DNA from: Streptomyces echinatus
GTDB taxonomy: Bacteria > Actinomycetota > Actinomycetes > Streptomycetales > Streptomycetaceae
Length of the DNA stretch: 64,000 nucleotides
Direction: 5' to 3'
NCBI RefSeq assembly: GCF_014203595.1
Contig: NZ_JACHJK010000012.1
Location: 244,619 to 308,618, forward strand
Shown: positions 25,630 to 34,183 of the stretch, piece by piece
Numbering within the stretch: position 1 is the stretch's first letter
Layout: each line of letters starts with the position of its first letter
The notes under the pieces: model-generated
What the model saw: the letters and a program-made list of their open reading frames with translations, nothing else
Database searches by the model: none
Told to the model about the DNA's origin: nothing
Position numbers and translations under genes: made by a program

Positions 25630-26853
25630 ATGGCCGACCGGGTCACGGTGATCGGCTGGGACGGCTCCCCGCTGACCGACGCGGCACGGGCCGCCCTCGG
25701 CGCCGCCACCCTCGTGGCCGGTGCCGCCCACCACCTGGCGCTGCCCGAGGTGCCGCCCACCGCCGAGCGCATCCGCCTCGGCAGCCTCGCCCTGGCCGCC
25801 CGGCGTATCGCCGCCCACCGCGGCACCGCGGTCGTGTTCGCCGACGGCGACCCCGGCTTCTTCGGCGTCGTACGGACCCTGCGGGCCCCCGAGTTCGGCC
25901 TGGAGGTCGAGGTCGTCCCGGCCGTCTCCGCCGTCGCCGCCGCCTTCGCCCGCGCCGGCATGCCCTGGGACGACGCCCAGGTCGTCGTCGCCCACCCGCG
26001 CACCCTGCGCCGCGCCGTGAACGTCTGCCGGGCCCACACCAAGGTCGCCGTGCTCACCGCACCCGGCGCCGGCCCCGCCGAGCTCGGCCTCCTGCTGGAG
26101 GGCGTCCACCGCACCTTCGTCATCTGCGAGGAACTGGGCACCGAACGCGAACAGGTCTCCGTCGTCACCTCCGACAAGGCCCCCGACCACACCTGGCGCG
26201 ACCCCAACGTGGTGATCGTCATCGGCGGCCCGGCCGGCGCGGCGGAGGGCGGCGGCTGGATCGCCGGACGCGACCCGGCCGCCGGTCCGCGCGGCTGGGT
26301 ACAGCCCGACGAGACCTACGGCGCCGGACCGGGCGGCCGGCTCGGCGAGGGCGAGACGGAGCTGCTGCGCGCCGCCCAACTCGCCCGTCTCGGGCCCCGG
26401 GTCGGCGACCTCGTGTGGGACATCGGCTGCGGCGCCGGCGCGTTCGCCGCCGAGGCCGCCCGGGCCGGCGCGGCCGTCATCGCCGTCGACCGCGACCCGG
26501 CCGCCTGCGCCCGCGCCGAGGGGGCCGCGCGCCGGGCCGGCGTCCAGCTCCAGGTCGTCCACGGCGCCGCCCCGCACGTCCTCGAATACCTGCCCGAACC
26601 GGACGTCGTACGGGTCGGCGGCGGCGGACCGGCCGTGGTCTCCTCGGTCGCCGACCGGCGTCCGCAGCGCATCGTCACGCACGCCTCGACCCGGGACGCC
26701 GCCGAACGCGTCGGCCGCGACCTGACCGAGCACGGGTACCGGGTGGAGTGCGCCCTGCTCCAGTCCGTGGAACTCGACACCAGGGCCTGGACCGAGACCG
26801 AGCGGAGCGTCGCGTTCCTGCTCAGCGGCGTTCTCCCCGATCGCGCCCCGTGA
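25630..26853 (+). CDS. cobL: Precorrin-6Y C5,15-methyltransferase (decarboxylating), CbiE-CbiT fusion
   Basis: Bifunctional cobalamin-pathway enzyme of 407 aa. It methylates C5 and C15 of precorrin-6B with SAM and removes the C12 acetate carboxyl. Residues about 1-200 are the CbiE tetrapyrrole methylase domain (VTVIGWDG, VVFADGDPGFFG, VVPAVSAVAAAFARAGMPWDDA). Residues about 225-400 are the CbiT methyltransferase, with the SAM-binding VWDIGCGAGAFAAEAAR and VIAVDRDPAAC. It precedes the BluB-CobT and CobA-like genes, forming a partial cobalamin cluster. The ring-synthesis genes are not in the window. Confidence 0.92.
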   Translation: MADRVTVIGWDGSPLTDAARAALGAATLVAGAAHHLALPEVPPTAERIRLGSLALAARRIAAHRGTAVVFADGDPGFFGVVRTLRAPEFGLEVEVVPAVSAVAAAFARAGMPWDDAQVVVAHPRTLRRAVNVCRAHTKVAVLTAPGAGPAELGLLLEGVHRTFVICEELGTEREQVSVVTSDKAPDHTWRDPNVVIVIGGPAGAAEGGGWIAGRDPAAGPRGWVQPDETYGAGPGGRLGEGETELLRAAQLARLGPRVGDLVWDIGCGAGAFAAEAARAGAAVIAVDRDPAACARAEGAARRAGVQLQVVHGAAPHVLEYLPEPDVVRVGGGGPAVVSSVADRRPQRIVTHASTRDAAERVGRDLTEHGYRVECALLQSVELDTRAWTETERSVAFLLSGVLPDRAP

Positions 26854-27196
26854 TCCTGTTGTCGTACCGCGCGCGGTAGGCTGGCCGATCGTTGTACCGC
26901 ACCGGTGGCCCGAACTTCGTTCGCCAATGTCCGGAACGCGCGCCCGCTTTGGGGTGGGTGTGGTACGGCGGAACCGGAGGACGCGCAACGTGGCGCAGTC
27001 CACAGCGGACTGTCGCGGATCATGCTGTCGCGACGGCGGAACGGCCGGGACAATGCCACTGAATGGCTTTGTCGCCTTTTCCGGCGGGTCGTTCGTGCCG
27101 CTGGGCACGGACGCTCGTTCTTCACTGCGGGGCGGTCGGTGCGCCGTTCCGGGCGAGCTGGTCGTAGGAGCACTAACCGATGGGCGAGGGGTACGC
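26854..27196. other. cobL / bluB-cobT intergenic region
   Basis: 343 bp without a supported gene. A perfect palindrome TACCGCGCGCGGTA lies at 26865-26878. No cobalamin riboswitch core was found despite the context. An open frame through most of the region continues into the cobT gene, but its composition is unlike its neighbours and no ribosome site supports it. Confidence 0.55.
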
Positions 27197-30100
27197 ATGA
27201 CCGACACCGGCCAGGTCCCGGGCGAGGGGCAGCCGGAGAGCGCAGGCATGGTGGAGCAGCCGGGCGTCCCCGCTCACGGCGCGTACACCTACCTCTCCGA
27301 GGCACCCGCCGAGGACGAAGACCTGCTGCTGCCGGGTGCCCAGGGCGCGTGGGGCAACGAGGTGCCGCCACCCGCTCCGGAACCGGTGGTGGAGGCCGTG
27401 CACGAGCCGGGCCCGCACGAGACGTCCGGCCGCGACAGCGGCTCGGTCGACCTCAGCGGCGTCCGCCTGCCCGACCCGGGTCCGGCATCGGTGACGCCGT
27501 CGCCCATCCTCTCGGCGCCGCACGACCCGGCGGCCGCCCAGCAGCAGGCCCGCCGCCCGCTGCACCTCGGCCCGCCGATCCCGAACGCCGCCGCGAGCCC
27601 GGTCCGCTCCCTCGCCGACCGCGGCCCCGCCGGGGCGCCGGTACGGCAGCCCGGACCGACGGCCACCGGCCCCGAGTACCTCGACGCCCAGCCGCTGCGC
27701 GAGATGGCACCCCAGAACGCGGCCCCCTGGGGCGCGGCGCCCGCCGCCCCGGCCCAGGTCGGCTCACCGGCACCGGCTGCCGAAACGGTTGATCCGCCCG
27801 TGGCCGCCGAGCCGGCCGACGCCGCCCAGGCCGCGATGGCCCGCCTCGCCCACCAGGTGGCGGTCCAGACCGCACCCGGCGACACCGGCCACGTGCCCGT
27901 CGTGCACGCTCACGACGGGATGCAGCCGCTGCACGGCCACGACGGCGTGTACACCGCGCCGACGGGACCGGGCACGGAGGGCCTTCCGGCCGCAGGGGCC
28001 CAGGGGGCTGACAACGGTCAGGTGCCGGGAGTGCCCGACGGCGCGGCTGCCGAGGGCGCACCGGTTCCGGCGGACCGGGCCGCCGAGGGCATGCCGGCCG
28101 CCGACGGCGCGCAGGCCGCCGTGGCCGCCGCGGAGGTGACCGCCGGTGACGGCGGCGCGGTGGACGGTGCCGGCGCGGACGGTGGTGTCCCGGTCGCCGA
28201 GGTACCGCCGGCGGGGGAGACCGTCGCCACCGGTGCCGTGGCCGCGCCCGAAGGTACGGAGCCCGGTCCGGCGCCTGCGGAAGCGGCTCGGGCCGCCGAG
28301 GTACCGGGCGATGCCCAGGACCCCGCGCTCGCTCAGGGAACCGTTGCCGCCGCCGGTCAGGGACCCGACGCCGACGTCGCCCAGGGCCCGGACCCGGTGG
28401 AGCAGGGCGTTTTGGAGCAGGCGGCGCCGGGGCAGGCCGTACCGGACCCGGCTGCGGCGCACCAGACCGCACCCGACCAGACGGCACCCGACCAGACACC
28501 GGACGCCGGGCAGGCCGCGCAGGCGGCGGAACCCGCCGGTGTCGTGGCAACGCCGGGAGGCGCTCCGGGGGTTGCCGAGGAGACCGTGGTGGCGCAGACG
28601 CCGGTCGTCGAGCCGGCGGTCGCCGAAGCAGAGGTCGTCGGGGCAGAGGTCGTCGGGGCAGCGGAAGCCGGGGCGGCTCAGCCTCTGCCGGCCGCGGCCC
28701 CGGAGAGCGTCGAGGGCGTGCGGCCGGATGCCGCCGCGCAGGCCGCCGAGGCCGCTCAGCTCGCCGACGCCGCTCAGCCCGCCGACGCCACACAGGGCGC
28801 CGAAACCGCCCCGGCGGACGCTTCCGCCCAGGCCGCGGCCCCTGTGGCCGCCCAGGGCGCGGTCGCCCCCTCCGACCCGACCGCCGTCCAGGACCCGGCC
28901 CCGGCCGCCGATCCGGCCCTCGCCGAGGCCCAGGCCGGCCCCGTCGCCGAGCCCGTCGTCCCGCAGAACGCCGCCGAGACCGCCGACGCCGGTGTACCGG
29001 CTCCCGCCGAAGCCGCCGCTGAGGCAGCCGCCGGCGCCGGTGTGCCGGACCCTGCCGTTGCCGGCGTCCAGGCCGTCGCCGATGCCGCCGTTGTGGCCGC
29101 CGAAGCCGCCGCGGCTCAGCCGGGCCCGGCCGCTCCCGCTGCCGACGACGCCGTACCGGCGGCCCAGCAGGCCGCCGGGCAGGCCCAGGAGCCCGGCGCC
29201 GCCACCCCGGAGGCACCGCAGCCCCAGCTCCGGACGGCCGCCGCCGAGGCGCCGGAGGCCGGCACGGTCGGCGCCGCCGAGGCGCCGCAGACCGAGTCGG
29301 CCGTGGCCGCCGCCCAGGACGCCGTGCCCGCCCCGTCCGCCGGTGACGCCGCCGAGGCCGGGCAGGCGTCCGAGCCGGCCGTGCTCCAGGTGCAGGGACC
29401 CCAGATCGCCGAGAACGCCGCGCACGACGCCGGCGTCCCGGCCACGCCCGTCGTGGCGCGGCAGCCGCAAGCGGCGGACCCCGGCGACCCGGGCGCCGCA
29501 CAGCCCGCCGGTCCGGCCCAGGCCGCCGCCGCGGCGCCACCTGCCGATCCCGCACCGGCCCCGGCCGCCGCGGGCGCGCAGCTTCCGCCGCAGATGCCGG
29601 ACGGTGCCCTTCCGGACCCCTCGGCCGCCCCGCACACGCAGCACGTCGTCCCGCCCGCGCAGCACCCGGACCAGCTCCTGCTCTCCGGTCTCCCGGGCGA
29701 GTCGCACCCGGAGCAGCCGCTCGGGCAGTTCGTACCGGTGGAGGGCCAGGTGCCCACCACCCCGCACCTGGCGCCCACCCCGCCGCACCCGCTCGTCCTG
29801 CCCGTCGAGGCGCACACCGCGCAGGGTCCGCAGGAGCAGCCGGAGCCGGTGGCCACCGTGCCCGCGCCGCGTGAGGGCGAGCCGGCCGTCGCACCGGCCG
29901 TGCCGGACGCGGAGCCCGGTCCCGATGTCGTACAGCACGCGGAGGACCTGCAGACCAGGGCCGCCGACCAGGAGGAGGGCACGGCCGAAGTGGCGGAACC
30001 ACGGCAGTCCACCGGCCCGGCCGCGCCCGGCTACGCAGACGCGGAACGCGAGGCCGTCCTGAAGGTGATGCGCGAGCGCCGCGACATCCGCAACGGCTTC

Positions 30101-31747
30101 CGCAGCGATCCCATCCCGCACGAGGTGCTGCTCAGGGTCCTGGAGGCCGCGCACACCGCGCCCTCCGTGGGCCACTCGCAGCCCTGGGACTTCGTCGTCA
30201 TCCGGTCCGCCGAGACCCGGCGCACCATGCACGAACTGGCGATGCGCCAGCGCGAGGCGTACGCCAAGTCGCTGCCCAAGGGCCGGGCGAAGCAGTTCAA
30301 GGAACTGAAGATCGAGGCCATCCTCGACACCCCGGTCAACATCGTCGTCACCGCCGACCCCACCCGCGGCGGCCGTCACACCCTCGGCCGTCACACCCAG
30401 CCGCAGATGGCGCCCTACTCCTCGGCGCTCGCGGTGGAGAACCTCTGGCTCGCCGCCCGCGCCGAAGGCCTCGGCGTCGGCTGGGTCAGCTTCTTCGACG
30501 AGCGGGAGATGGTCCGCACGCTCGGCCTGCCCGAGCACCTGGAGGTCGTCGCCTACCTGTGTGTCGGGTACGTCGACGAGTTCCCGGACGAGCCCGAGCT
30601 GATGCAGGCCGGCTGGTCCAAGCGGCGCCCCCTGTCCTGGGTGGTGCACGAGGAGACGTACGGCCGCCGCGCCCTGCCCGGAGAGGAACCCCACGACCTG
30701 CTCGCCGAGACCGTCGCACAGATCCGCCCGCTCGACGCCAAGGCGCTCGGCGAGGCGTGGGAGCGCCAGAAGCGCATGACCAAGCCGGCCGGCGCGCTCG
30801 GCATGCTGGAGATCATCTCCGCGCAGCTGTCCGGGCTGTCCCGGCAGTGCCCGCCGCCGATCCCGGAGCCCGCCGCCGTCGCGATCTTCGCGGGCGACCA
30901 CGGCGTGCACGCCCAGGGCGTCACCCCCTGGCCGCAGGAGGTCACCGCCCAGATGGTGGCCAACTTCCTGGGCGGGGGAGCGGTCTGCAACGCCTTCGCC
31001 AACCAGGTCGGCGCCGAGGTGTGCGTCGTGGACGTCGGTGTCGTCGCCGACCTGCCCGCCACCCCGGGCCTGCTGCCGCGCAAGATCCGCGGCGGCACGT
31101 CCGACATGACCACCGGCCCCGCGATGACCCGCGAGGAGGCCAAGGCGGCCATCGAGGTGGGCATCGAGACCGCCCGCGACCTGGTGGCGGCCGGTAACAA
31201 GGCGCTGCTCACCGGAGAGATGGGCATCGCCAACACCACCGCGTCCGCGGCGCTGATCTCCGTCTTCACCGGCGCAGACCCGGCCGAGGTGACCGGACGC
31301 GGCACGGGCATCAACGATGAGACGCTGGCCCGCAAGACCGAGGTCGTCCGCCGCGCCCTGGAACTCCACCAGCCGGACCCGGCCGACCCCATCGGCGTCC
31401 TCGCCGCGCTCGGCGGCTTCGAGCACGCGGCCATGGTCGGCCTGCTGCTCGGCGGGGCCTCGCTGCGCACGCCGGTGATCCTCGACGGGGTCAGCGCCGG
31501 TGCCGCGGCCCTCGTCGCCCGCGCCATCGCCCCCGAGGTCCTCGCCGCTTGCATCGCCGGTCACCGCAGCGCCGAGCCCGGCCATGTGGCGGCCCTCAAC
31601 AAGCTGGGCCTGCGCCCGCTGGTCGACCTCGACCTGCGGCTCGGCGAGGGGACGGGCGCGCTGCTCGCGCTGCCGCTGGTGCAGAGCGCGGCCCGTGCCA
31701 TGCACGAGGTGGCGACGTTCGATTCGGCGGGCGTCACCGAGAAGTAG
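27197..31747 (+). CDS. cobT: BluB-CobT fusion with very long low-complexity N-terminus
   Basis: A 1516-residue protein in three parts. Residues 1 to about 940 are Ala/Pro/Gln/Glu/Val-rich with short repeats such as APDQTAPDQT and QPADATQ, and are probably disordered. Residues about 945-1160 are a nitroreductase-fold BluB domain (RERRDIRNGFRSDPIP, HTAPSVGHSQPWDF, GLGVGWVSFF) that makes 5,6-dimethylbenzimidazole from FMNH2. Residues about 1167-1516 are CobT (KPAGALGMLE, IFAGDHGVHAQGVTPWP, GEMGIANTTASAAL, LDGVSAGAAAL), which activates it to the alpha-ribotide. The ATG at 27197 follows GAGGGG. Fusion would channel DMB to the lower ligand of B12. Confidence 0.87.
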   Translation: MTDTGQVPGEGQPESAGMVEQPGVPAHGAYTYLSEAPAEDEDLLLPGAQGAWGNEVPPPAPEPVVEAVHEPGPHETSGRDSGSVDLSGVRLPDPGPASVTPSPILSAPHDPAAAQQQARRPLHLGPPIPNAAASPVRSLADRGPAGAPVRQPGPTATGPEYLDAQPLREMAPQNAAPWGAAPAAPAQVGSPAPAAETVDPPVAAEPADAAQAAMARLAHQVAVQTAPGDTGHVPVVHAHDGMQPLHGHDGVYTAPTGPGTEGLPAAGAQGADNGQVPGVPDGAAAEGAPVPADRAAEGMPAADGAQAAVAAAEVTAGDGGAVDGAGADGGVPVAEVPPAGETVATGAVAAPEGTEPGPAPAEAARAAEVPGDAQDPALAQGTVAAAGQGPDADVAQGPDPVEQGVLEQAAPGQAVPDPAAAHQTAPDQTAPDQTPDAGQAAQAAEPAGVVATPGGAPGVAEETVVAQTPVVEPAVAEAEVVGAEVVGAAEAGAAQPLPAAAPESVEGVRPDAAAQAAEAAQLADAAQPADATQGAETAPADASAQAAAPVAAQGAVAPSDPTAVQDPAPAADPALAEAQAGPVAEPVVPQNAAETADAGVPAPAEAAAEAAAGAGVPDPAVAGVQAVADAAVVAAEAAAAQPGPAAPAADDAVPAAQQAAGQAQEPGAATPEAPQPQLRTAAAEAPEAGTVGAAEAPQTESAVAAAQDAVPAPSAGDAAEAGQASEPAVLQVQGPQIAENAAHDAGVPATPVVARQPQAADPGDPGAAQPAGPAQAAAAAPPADPAPAPAAAGAQLPPQMPDGALPDPSAAPHTQHVVPPAQHPDQLLLSGLPGESHPEQPLGQFVPVEGQVPTTPHLAPTPPHPLVLPVEAHTAQGPQEQPEPVATVPAPREGEPAVAPAVPDAEPGPDVVQHAEDLQTRAADQEEGTAEVAEPRQSTGPAAPGYADAEREAVLKVMRERRDIRNGFRSDPIPHEVLLRVLEAAHTAPSVGHSQPWDFVVIRSAETRRTMHELAMRQREAYAKSLPKGRAKQFKELKIEAILDTPVNIVVTADPTRGGRHTLGRHTQPQMAPYSSALAVENLWLAARAEGLGVGWVSFFDEREMVRTLGLPEHLEVVAYLCVGYVDEFPDEPELMQAGWSKRRPLSWVVHEETYGRRALPGEEPHDLLAETVAQIRPLDAKALGEAWERQKRMTKPAGALGMLEIISAQLSGLSRQCPPPIPEPAAVAIFAGDHGVHAQGVTPWPQEVTAQMVANFLGGGAVCNAFANQVGAEVCVVDVGVVADLPATPGLLPRKIRGGTSDMTTGPAMTREEAKAAIEVGIETARDLVAAGNKALLTGEMGIANTTASAALISVFTGADPAEVTGRGTGINDETLARKTEVVRRALELHQPDPADPIGVLAALGGFEHAAMVGLLLGGASLRTPVILDGVSAGAAALVARAIAPEVLAACIAGHRSAEPGHVAALNKLGLRPLVDLDLRLGEGTGALLALPLVQSAARAMHEVATFDSAGVTEK

Positions 31748-31760
31748 TCGCCGCCAGGCG

Positions 31761-31792
31761 GGGTGGTCCGGTGTTCAGCTGCCGGACCACCC
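31761..31792 (+). terminator. cobT terminator
   Basis: A perfect 11-bp stem GGGTGGTCCGG / CCGGACCACCC (31761-31771 with 31782-31792) and a 10-base loop, 13 bp after the stop. Confidence 0.75.
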
Positions 31793-31889
31793 GTGCCGTG
31801 TGCCGTGTCCACGGCATAAAATCCGCACGTCAGGGCCGCTCCGAAGGTGCAGCGCGCCCATCTCACAGCTGCACGAGGAGCCGTACCTC

Positions 31890-33122
31890 ATGGCCGAACA
31901 CCCCGCCTATCCCGTAGGTCTCCGCCTCGCCGGCCGCCGCGTGGTCGTCCTCGGTGGCGGCCAGGTGGCCCAGCGGCGTCTGCCGGCGCTCATCGCCGCG
32001 GGTGCGGACATCCTGCTCGTCTCCCCCGGAGCGACTCCTTCCGTCGAGGCCATGGCGGACGCGGGCGAGATCACCTGGGCGAGGCGGGGGTACGAGGACG
32101 GCGACCTCGCCGACGCCTGGTACGCCCTCATCGCCACCAGTGACCCCGAGGCCAACACGCGGGCCTCCGCCGAGGCCGAGCGGCACCGCGTCTGGTGCGT
32201 CCGCTCCGACGACGCCGACCGGGCGACGGCGTGGACCCCGGCGACCGGCCACAGCGAGGGCGTCACCGTCGCCGTGCTCACCACGGACGCGCGCGGCCGC
32301 GACCCCCGCCACACCGCGGCCATCCGGGACGCGGTCGTGGAGGGCCTGCGCGACGGCACCCTCGTCGCCCCGCACCACCGCACCCGCACGCCCGGCGTCT
32401 GGCTGGTCGGCGGCGGCCCCGGCGACCCCGACCTGATCACGGTCCGCGGCCGGCGCCTCCTCGCCGAGGCGGACGTCGTCATCGCCGACCGCCTCGGCCC
32501 GCGCGACCTGCTCGCCGAACTCCCGCCGCACGTCGAGGTGATCGACGCGGCGAAGATCCCCTACGGCCGCTACATGGCCCAGGAGGCCATCAACAACGCG
32601 CTCATCGAGCACGCCGGGCAGGGCAAGGCGGTCGTCCGGCTCAAGGGAGGCGACCCGTTCGTCTTCGGCCGCGGCATGGAGGAGGTCCAGGCGCTCACCG
32701 AGGCCGGCATCCCGTGCACGGTGGTCCCCGGCATCTCCAGCTCGATCTCGGTGCCGGGCGCGGCGGGCATCCCGGTCACGCACCGCGGGGTCGCCCACGA
32801 GTTCACCGTGGTCAGCGGCCATGTGGCGCCCGACGACGAACGGTCCCTGGTCGACTGGCCCGCGCTGGCCAAGCTCACCGGCACGCTGGTCGTCCTGATG
32901 GGCGTCGACAAGATCGGGAAGATCGCGGAGACGCTGGTCGCGCACGGCAGGTCCCCAGACACCCCGGTCGCCCTGATCCAGGAGGGGACGACGGCCGCCC
33001 AGCGCCGGGTGGACGCCACCCTGGCCACGGTCGCCGAGACGGTACGGACCGAGGACGTGAAGCCCCCGGCGGTCATCGTCATCGGCGAGGTCGTGCGGGT
33101 CGGGCCGGAGCCCGCCGCTTGA
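31890..33122 (+). CDS. cobA: Bifunctional precorrin-2 dehydrogenase / uroporphyrinogen-III C-methyltransferase
   Basis: A CysG-like protein of 410 aa. The N-terminal Rossmann domain (LAGRRVVVLGGGQVAQRRL, about 12-30) is the Met8-type precorrin-2 dehydrogenase/ferrochelatase. The C-terminal SUMT domain begins at about 172 (VWLVGGGPGDPDLIT) and carries VVRLKGGDPFVFGRG (about 250-264) and VVPGISSSISVPGAAGIPVTHR. It makes precorrin-2, the branch point to siroheme and cobalamin. ATG 31890 has GAGGAG nine bases upstream. It follows the cobT terminator, so it probably has its own promoter. Confidence 0.9.
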   Translation: MAEHPAYPVGLRLAGRRVVVLGGGQVAQRRLPALIAAGADILLVSPGATPSVEAMADAGEITWARRGYEDGDLADAWYALIATSDPEANTRASAEAERHRVWCVRSDDADRATAWTPATGHSEGVTVAVLTTDARGRDPRHTAAIRDAVVEGLRDGTLVAPHHRTRTPGVWLVGGGPGDPDLITVRGRRLLAEADVVIADRLGPRDLLAELPPHVEVIDAAKIPYGRYMAQEAINNALIEHAGQGKAVVRLKGGDPFVFGRGMEEVQALTEAGIPCTVVPGISSSISVPGAAGIPVTHRGVAHEFTVVSGHVAPDDERSLVDWPALAKLTGTLVVLMGVDKIGKIAETLVAHGRSPDTPVALIQEGTTAAQRRVDATLATVAETVRTEDVKPPAVIVIGEVVRVGPEPAA

Positions 33123-33196
33123 TCACGCGTAACCCGGGGTAACGCAACCCCTTCCGAGCCGTTGGCACCACACCCAGGACAAGGCAGTATCACCCT

Positions 33197-34015
33197 GTGG
33201 CCGATCTCATCACCGTCGAGGATCCCGACGACCCGCGCCTCTCCGACTACACAGGCCTGACCGACGTCGAGCTGCGCCGCAAGCGGGAGCCCGCCGAAGG
33301 CCTGTTCATCGCGGAGGGCGAGAAGGTCATCCGCAGAGCCAAGGAAGCCGGCTACGAGATGCGGTCGATGCTGCTCTCGGCCAAGTGGGTCGACGTCATG
33401 CGCGACGTCATCGACGAACTCCCGGCCCCGGTGTACGCCGTCAGCCCGGAACTCGCCGAACGCGTCACCGGTTACCACGTGCACCGCGGTGCCCTCGCGT
33501 CCATGCAGCGCAAGCCGCTGCCGACGGCAGGCGAGCTGCTCCGCTCCGCCTGCCGGGTGGTGGTCATGGAGTCGGTGAACGACCACACCAACATCGGCGC
33601 GATCTTCCGCTCGGCGGCGGCCCTCGGCATGGACGCGGTGCTGCTGTCGCCCGACTGCGCCGACCCGCTGTACCGGCGGAGCGTCAAGGTCTCCATGGGG
33701 GCGGTCTTCTCGGTGCCGTACGCCCGTCTGGAGAGCTGGCCGCGGGATCTCGACTCGGTCCGCGAGGCGGGTTTCACCCTGCTCGCGCTCACCCCGGACG
33801 ACAAGGCCAGCACCCTGGACGAGGCCGCCCCGCACCGGATGGAGCGGGTGGCGCTGATGCTCGGCGCGGAGGGCGACGGGCTGTCCACCCAGGCCCTGGT
33901 CGCCGCCGACGAGTGGGTACGCATCCCGATGTCCCACGGCGTCGACTCGCTCAACGTGGGAGCGGCCGCCGCGGTCGCGTTCTACGCGGTGGCGACGGGC
34001 CGCCCGGGGGCCTGA
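33197..34015 (+). CDS. SpoU/TrmH-family RNA 2'-O-methyltransferase
   Basis: SAM-dependent RNA methyltransferase of 272 aa. The C-terminal SPOUT knot has all three motifs: NDHTNIGAIFRSAAALG (about 130-146, catalytic Asn and Arg), LMLGAEGDGLS (about 218-228) and IPMSHGVDSLNVGAAAAV (about 239-256). The N-terminal part (about 1-110: EGLFIAEGEKVIRRA) is the substrate-binding L30e-like domain. The target is probably a ribose in rRNA or tRNA; the exact site is unknown. GTG start. Confidence 0.88.
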   Translation: MADLITVEDPDDPRLSDYTGLTDVELRRKREPAEGLFIAEGEKVIRRAKEAGYEMRSMLLSAKWVDVMRDVIDELPAPVYAVSPELAERVTGYHVHRGALASMQRKPLPTAGELLRSACRVVVMESVNDHTNIGAIFRSAAALGMDAVLLSPDCADPLYRRSVKVSMGAVFSVPYARLESWPRDLDSVREAGFTLLALTPDDKASTLDEAAPHRMERVALMLGAEGDGLSTQALVAADEWVRIPMSHGVDSLNVGAAAAVAFYAVATGRPGA

Positions 34016-34183
34016 CCGAGCGGGCCGGGACTCGCCGTTTCCCGGAGCCGTGACCGGGCGGGGCCCGGCCCGTTCTCGCGTCCCGGAGCCCCGGCCGGGC
34101 AGGGGAGCACGTTTGTGCTTTACGAAGTCCTGGGCGAGGCAGGGCCCGGCTCGCCTGCCGGGACCGCCCCGGAGCCGGTGTGC

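Noticed and set aside
26854..27196. Cobalamin riboswitch before bluB-cobT
   Set aside because: The region was read for the conserved B12-box core and the usual GCCACTG element; neither is present. The same holds for 31748-31889.
27764..31705. Minus-strand open frame of 1313 codons opposite bluB-cobT
   Set aside because: It is the antisense of codon-biased, repetitive DNA; Gly/Arg-rich with no recognisable domain.
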